Positions 60,223-64,000 of a DNA stretch of 64,000 nucleotides are shown piece by piece; the first letter of the stretch is position 1; every line of letters begins with the position of its first letter. Under the pieces are notes generated by a model, which did no database searches, was not told the DNA's origin, and saw nothing but the letters and a program-made list of their open reading frames with translations. The stretch comes from Pohlia nutans (Eukaryota; Streptophyta; Bryopsida; Bryales; Mniaceae): the NCBI GenBank assembly GCA_022496805.1, contig CM040087.1, positions 11,544,001 to 11,608,000 on the forward strand, given 5' to 3'. Both the position numbers and the translations under genes were made by a program.

Positions 60223-60840
60223 TCCTTGAGGGTGCAAATCCGTGAGGGTGCAAATCCTTGAGGGTGCAAATCCTTGAGGGTGCAAATCCTTGAGGGTGCA
60301 AATCCTTGAGGGTGCAAAGTCCCTGTGGGGTCATGGTTGATCGTTTTTCAGTCAAACGTTGATTTTTACCTAGTTTTTAACTCAAATGAAAATGGTCCCA
60401 ACTAAGAAAGTGTGGGGGACTATCTTCTATTTTTTAGTTCACTTTATTGTTTTTTGAAATTGTTAAAATTGAATTTTTTACAACACTTTAGAGTTCAAAA
60501 CCCTAAAATTCCAATATACACTACAGAAAATGTTTTTCTATCAAATTTCTTCTTATGTAAACCTCAAGAATCATACCACCTACACCTTGTTGTTCATCAT
60601 TATTATTTACATTTTCCCTAAAAAATTCATAGCTTTTCGAAAATTACTATGATTTTCACAAGAAAAAAACTTTGACAAATCTTATAAAACTTGCTTTTAT
60701 TTAAATAGTTATGAAATAAATCAAGGTAAATCGATTTATCAATACCTTATATGAAAAAAATACCCAAAAATCTAATATATTTTCAAATGTGAGGAATTGA
60801 TGAGGTTTGACTAGATAATTGTAGTGTGGACTCTTAAGGG
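60223..60840. mobile_element. TTAA-flanked MITE, copy 2 of the 27163-27702 family
   Basis: Bounded by TTAA at 60219-60222 and 60841-60844. The ends are TCCTTGAGGGTGC (left) and, inward from the right, CCCTTAAGAGTCC. The interior matches the copy at 27163 over most of its length. The left end carries an expanded 16 bp tandem repeat, CCTTGAGGGTGCAAAT, six units from 60224 to 60319, absent from the other copy. Open frames at 60412-60621 and 60701-61000 are not conserved and not genes. Confidence 0.82.
60224..60319. repeat. 16 bp tandem repeat, six units
   Basis: The unit CCTTGAGGGTGCAAAT starts at 60224, 60240, 60256, 60272, 60288 and 60304. The second unit has CCGTGAGGG and the last ends AAAG. 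It lies at the left tip of the MITE. Confidence 0.93.
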
Positions 60841-61088
60841 TTAAGTTAGTATCACACTTGAAAGATTGATTAGGTAGCGTTTGGCAACGTTTGTTCACCT
60901 TGGGGCAGACCTTGCAAGTTGTGAGCAAGACGCCCGCGATAATCAATTTTAAGGGTTGAGAAGATGGATTCTTCACCCTAAAAGTCCAAAAATCAAACAA
61001 CTAAAAGTAATTGCCCGATATTCGTGCACCGAAAATGGTGGTGTGCATAAAGCATTCCATAACAATACAATGAGACCACAGTCACTAA

Positions 61089-61494
61089 GAGCATCATCAA
61101 TGCAGAAACGGCATCAAGGCGCTGTATCGCAAATTTTCAGATTGGTCTGCGGGGCTGCCTGTGTGGTGTGCCGCATGTGGATGCCTCCCCTCCAACCCGC
61201 GGTCCCAAAGCAACACTGCAAATATGCCACCGCATGCAAAACGACAAGAAACGAACGACACATCTGCCGCTCCTCCGCCGTGAAACTCGGACCCTTTGTG
61301 GCCGCGTTCCTGGGCCAAGGTAGCGGGCGCATGAGAAATCCTGGAAGTAACGGGCGAGAGGGAAGAATTGGCGTGGCCAGGTCCGCCAAGCACGGTGCCG
61401 TTCCTGCGTTGGAACGCTCAAAATCTTGCGGAACGCCCCACCGCAGAAGAAGCCACCATCCTGCTTCTTTTTCTGCGGTGGGTTGATGATGCTC
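61089..61494. mobile_element. PIF/Harbinger-type MITE with GAGCATC ends
   Basis: The ends GAGCATCATCAATGCAGAAA and, read inward from the right, GAGCATCATCAACCCACCGC bracket 406 bp, with TAA duplicated outside (61086-61088, 61495-61497). A TAA/TTA duplication and GAGCATC-type ends are common in plant PIF/Harbinger-related MITEs. The interior is GC-rich and yields many overlapping spurious open frames on both strands. It belongs to the same family as 63504-63949. Confidence 0.88.
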
Positions 61495-61497
61495 TAA

Positions 61498-62365
61498 TAT
61501 CATCAATGTATAGCAAATTGCAAATTATTTTTGATAGCCATGACTGCCATATCCTTCATTGCCATTATCTAACCCAGAATGTAGGTGACAGAAAGGACGT
61601 TAGATAACCCTGTCACCATACAAAGAACAAGAAGTCTTTACAAAGGTGAAACTGGGGGAGAATTATCTTGACCATACAAAACCTGAATTGCTGAAAGTGA
61701 GAAGGACAATCGGACATACTGTAACTTAGTAAAATCCCAGTCAGTAACTGGTACGGTATAGCAGGCTATGCATTGATAATTTCTACTGCTGGTTTCCTTA
61801 ACTTACATGACATCAAGTCACTTCATATTTCCTCTTGTGGCACGACATCTTGGTGTTGTATTAAAAATGTGACGAGCCTATTTGACAACTGAACTTCCTA
61901 CCAAAGGCAGTTCACCTAACCTGACATACATGTACTTGCGTCCAAATGCACCCTGCCTGGAGGTCCGATAACTCCAGATATGGTGACACGTCTTCAGTGG
62001 TCAGGACTTCTGTACGGAGTCCAACTCCCTTTTTAATGGAAGTCTAAAGTGTAGCAAAGGAAAACAAAAGACCTTCTCAGGAGTCGTACAAGGAAAACAG
62101 ATTGAAGTATGGAATTTATTATAACACAAGAAGGTGAACTTCTATGCACATCTGATCATACAAGCATTCACAAAACCTGATCACTACTGTACTGTACTTG
62201 AGTAAGCCACGAGCAACAGTCTCGCGCTCTTGTAAACAACCATGAGGTGCACATCACAGTAGAAGATCCTTCAAATTAAAACCGAAAACCAATCTTTGAT
62301 GAAGCCTTTAGCTTAACAATATTCTGAATATTGCTCCATACTTGTGGTTTCTCCTCATCCATCGC
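61498..62365. other. Region downstream of the RCI2 gene
   Basis: This is the 3' side of the - strand RCI2 gene, so it includes its 3' UTR. I see no further gene and no clear repeat. Confidence 0.5.
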
Positions 62366-62725
62366 CTAAGCGACGATGACATAGAGAGCATACAAAATCC
62401 CGGGAATGTACCCGAGGATCGTCAACAGTATACAAATCCAAAACTCCAGCTGCAAAGAAAACAAGTACACTCCGTCAGCACGTAAACAGATAACCTAAAC
62501 AGACTTTTCTCAAAGAGAGTATGAAATTAAAAGAAAGACTTGCACGGTTACATTTCTTGAAAAACGCATCTAAAAATTTATACTAAAAGAACGCAACTAG
62601 AATAATTTCAGAGCTAGAAAATTTTTACTCACCCCGCAACCATATCTGAAGAACACGCCGAGAGGCGGCAACAGAATAGCGAGCAAGACCTCGCAGAACG
62701 TCGCACCGGAACTTCCTTTGCCCAT
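62366..62725 (-). CDS. RCI2/PMP3-family small hydrophobic membrane protein
   Basis: Two exons on the - strand, 62633-62725 (31 codons) and 62366-62449 (27 codons plus TAG), give 58 residues; the intron of 183 bp has GT-AG borders and falls between codons. The sequence shows the whole PMP3 pattern: a first membrane helix with LAILLPPLGVF, the FRYGC motif at residues 26-30, EFWICILLTILGYIPGILYALYVIVA in two parts for the second helix, and a short C-terminus. Plant RCI2 proteins sit in the plasma membrane and are induced by cold, salt and dehydration; they help keep membrane potential and ion balance. The chosen ATG (62725) gives MGKGSSGATFCEV. The frame is open 18 codons further up to another ATG (62779), but the family begins close to the first helix. 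Regulation cannot be read from the sequence. The gene lies between two GAGCATC MITEs. Confidence 0.96.
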
Positions 62726-63500
62726 TTCGGTTGCAGAAAAATTTGCGAAATGAAAGAAAGACTCGTTTCCTGTGTCCACTCACTCAACGGAAATAAAAAT
62801 ACAAAGTACTCGCTTCAATTCGTGCAACAAATATCGCCGTTAACAACAAGCTCTAACTTAGCAACTGAAGCTCTGACAAGTTCTGTTGGGAAGATGGTGC
62901 AGCAGCAACCATTACAAGACCTTTCCTAAATCTACGAAATAAAGTGAAAATTCGTAGATTTGTGCGATCTCCAGCCTGTAATCGAAAGGATCCCGAAATC
63001 TACGTCGGGGGAAGCCGCAACAAGCAAGCATCTTCCAGGGGAGGCATTATCCCCACGGGTACATCGTGTCGGGAATCTAGGAAATGGTAATTTTAGATTT
63101 ACGTAAGTTTCGTAGATTTAGAGTTGCTGAGTCTGGATGGACAGGGATGAAAATTTGTCGATGGCCTGTAGTATGATGGCACGTGTCTTTCTGCTATTGT
63201 CTGACACTTGTTTGCAAGGCTGGAAACTTGACGCGTGCGGGGGATACGAGGGGAAATTCTATTTTGCAGGTCGCTATTGCTGAATTTTCTGACAACCAGG
63301 AGATGGGTAATGGGTAAATTACCTTGGGGTAAATCATATTGTGATAACTTACTGCAGAAGAGGCCCACCGACCCTAAACCGCAAGAAAAGGACCCTTGAT
63401 TTGTGGACCACTCATGCATACGTCATTTTAGTTAAGTTTGGGATTTGGGGACTTGAAATTTTGTTTTCCACGTCAGCCACACTTGTGATGGGTCTGTGTG
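62726..63500 (-). promoter_or_regulatory. Upstream region of the RCI2 gene
   Basis: Presumed 5' UTR and promoter for the - strand gene. I cannot identify a convincing TATA box. The motif AAATCTACG/CGTAGATTT recurs near 62931, 62952, 62996, 63094 and 63111, partly as inverted copies, suggesting either a local repeat or binding sites. No coding region is supported here; the open frame 63099-63419 lacks any domain. Confidence 0.4.
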
Positions 63501-63503
63501 TTA

Positions 63504-63949
63504 GAGCATCCCCAATGCGAACGCTAACAACTCACGCCAACGGGCCTTAACTCGCCCTCCAACAAAATGATGCCCCAATGGACTCTGCACAACTCTCGTC
63601 AACTTAGCGGGTCACGCCAAATGAGGCCCGCTCTCGCCAAATTTTTGAAAGATACAGGGAGATAATTTCCACACGGTACAACAAGTCAATGGCAGTTGTC
63701 ACCCATGAATAGGCAGCTCGGCGTCACCCACAATCATCTCGGGGTTTGTGCCCTCTGCTACACACGCCACGACAACACCGGGGTTTGTGCCCTCTGCTAC
63801 ACACGCCACGACAACACCGGGGTTTGAACCCGAGACCTTATAGCGGGTGCCCATTGGGGGAAGTCACGCCAATCAGGCTCGCTACCATACAGAGACCCCG
63901 TCAAGGCCCTTTGGAGGGAGCACATGACGGGATTGCATTGGGGATGCTC
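63504..63949. mobile_element. PIF/Harbinger-type MITE with GAGCATC ends
   Basis: The ends GAGCATCCCCAATGC (identical inverted at both sides) bracket 446 bp, with TTA duplicated outside (63501-63503, 63950-63952). Inside, a 39 bp unit beginning GGGTTTGTGCCCTCTGC is repeated twice (63742, 63781), with a third divergent start at 63820 that reads GGGTTTGAACCCGAGAC, a B-box-like sequence. No transposase is encoded. Confidence 0.9.
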
Positions 63950-64000
63950 TTACCACCAACTCAGTGAGCAATGATGTGATGTTCACACCTAATTCAAGTG

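Noticed and set aside
61089..61494. Open frames of 94-176 codons on both strands
   Set aside because: They lie within or across a MITE with clear TIRs and target duplication; none has a domain.
63820..63836. tRNA T-arm-like GGGTTTGAACCCGAGAC
   Set aside because: Part of a 39 bp repeat inside a MITE; no other tRNA arm is present.

Overview
This window looks like nuclear DNA of a land plant or close streptophyte relative. Three intact host genes are recognisable, all eukaryotic with GT-AG introns. They are a PHT1-type phosphate/H+ symporter (18854-21167, +), an L-galactose dehydrogenase of the plant ascorbate pathway (21495-24852, -) and a small RCI2/PMP3 membrane peptide (62366-62725, -). The exons, above all those of the phosphate transporter, are much more GC-rich than the AT-rich surroundings. 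I cannot name the species. The mixture of transposons, including kinds better known from algae and animals, points away from an ordinary crop plant and perhaps towards a non-seed plant; that is an inference.

Layout. 1-7652 is a decayed + strand Ty3/gypsy element, split by a 1.6 kb patchwork insertion that carries tandem repeats. 7653-18800 is AT-rich and gene-free. It holds several MITE-like elements and a 1.4 kb near-perfect inverted repeat (12417-13824). 18854-24852 holds two convergent host genes, each with a MITE in an intron. 24853-29265 holds a tRNA-derived SINE, a MITE and unassigned sequence. 29266-47586 is a very large composite Ty3/gypsy element on the - strand. It has a short 730 bp LTR at its 5' side, a PBS, two leader ORFs, gag, pol, an intact 903-codon third ORF, then a 4.2 kb LTR that is itself followed by a second PBS. 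49666-59460 carries an RRM-like ORF1 and a degenerate LINE ORF2 on the + strand. 59461-64000 holds more MITEs on both sides of the RCI2 gene.

The most unusual item is the LINE. A canonical 2A ribosome-skipping motif (GDIETNPGP) sits directly before its ORF2 methionine. ORF2 then shows an APE-type endonuclease, reverse transcriptase, RNase H, a Cys/His cluster and, at the C-terminus, motifs of a restriction-like endonuclease (RHN, PD, E, KxxKY). Two endonuclease types plus a 2A peptide in one plant LINE would be exceptional. The copy here is dead: it has in-frame stops, frameshifts and an Asp-to-Asn change in the RT catalytic motif.

Second, at least six terminal-inverted-repeat elements are bounded by TTAA on both sides (a seventh by TTAA on one side and near-TTAA on the other), several with CCC-starting ends. 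That is the piggyBac signature and would be surprising in a plant. Third, the gypsy element carries two separate copies of a module made of a hairpin overlapping a stop codon followed by a polypurine tract, one after pol and one after the third ORF.

The host genes are not an operon and have no evident common function. The phosphate transporter and L-galactose dehydrogenase are close convergent neighbours: their stop codons are about 330 bp apart.
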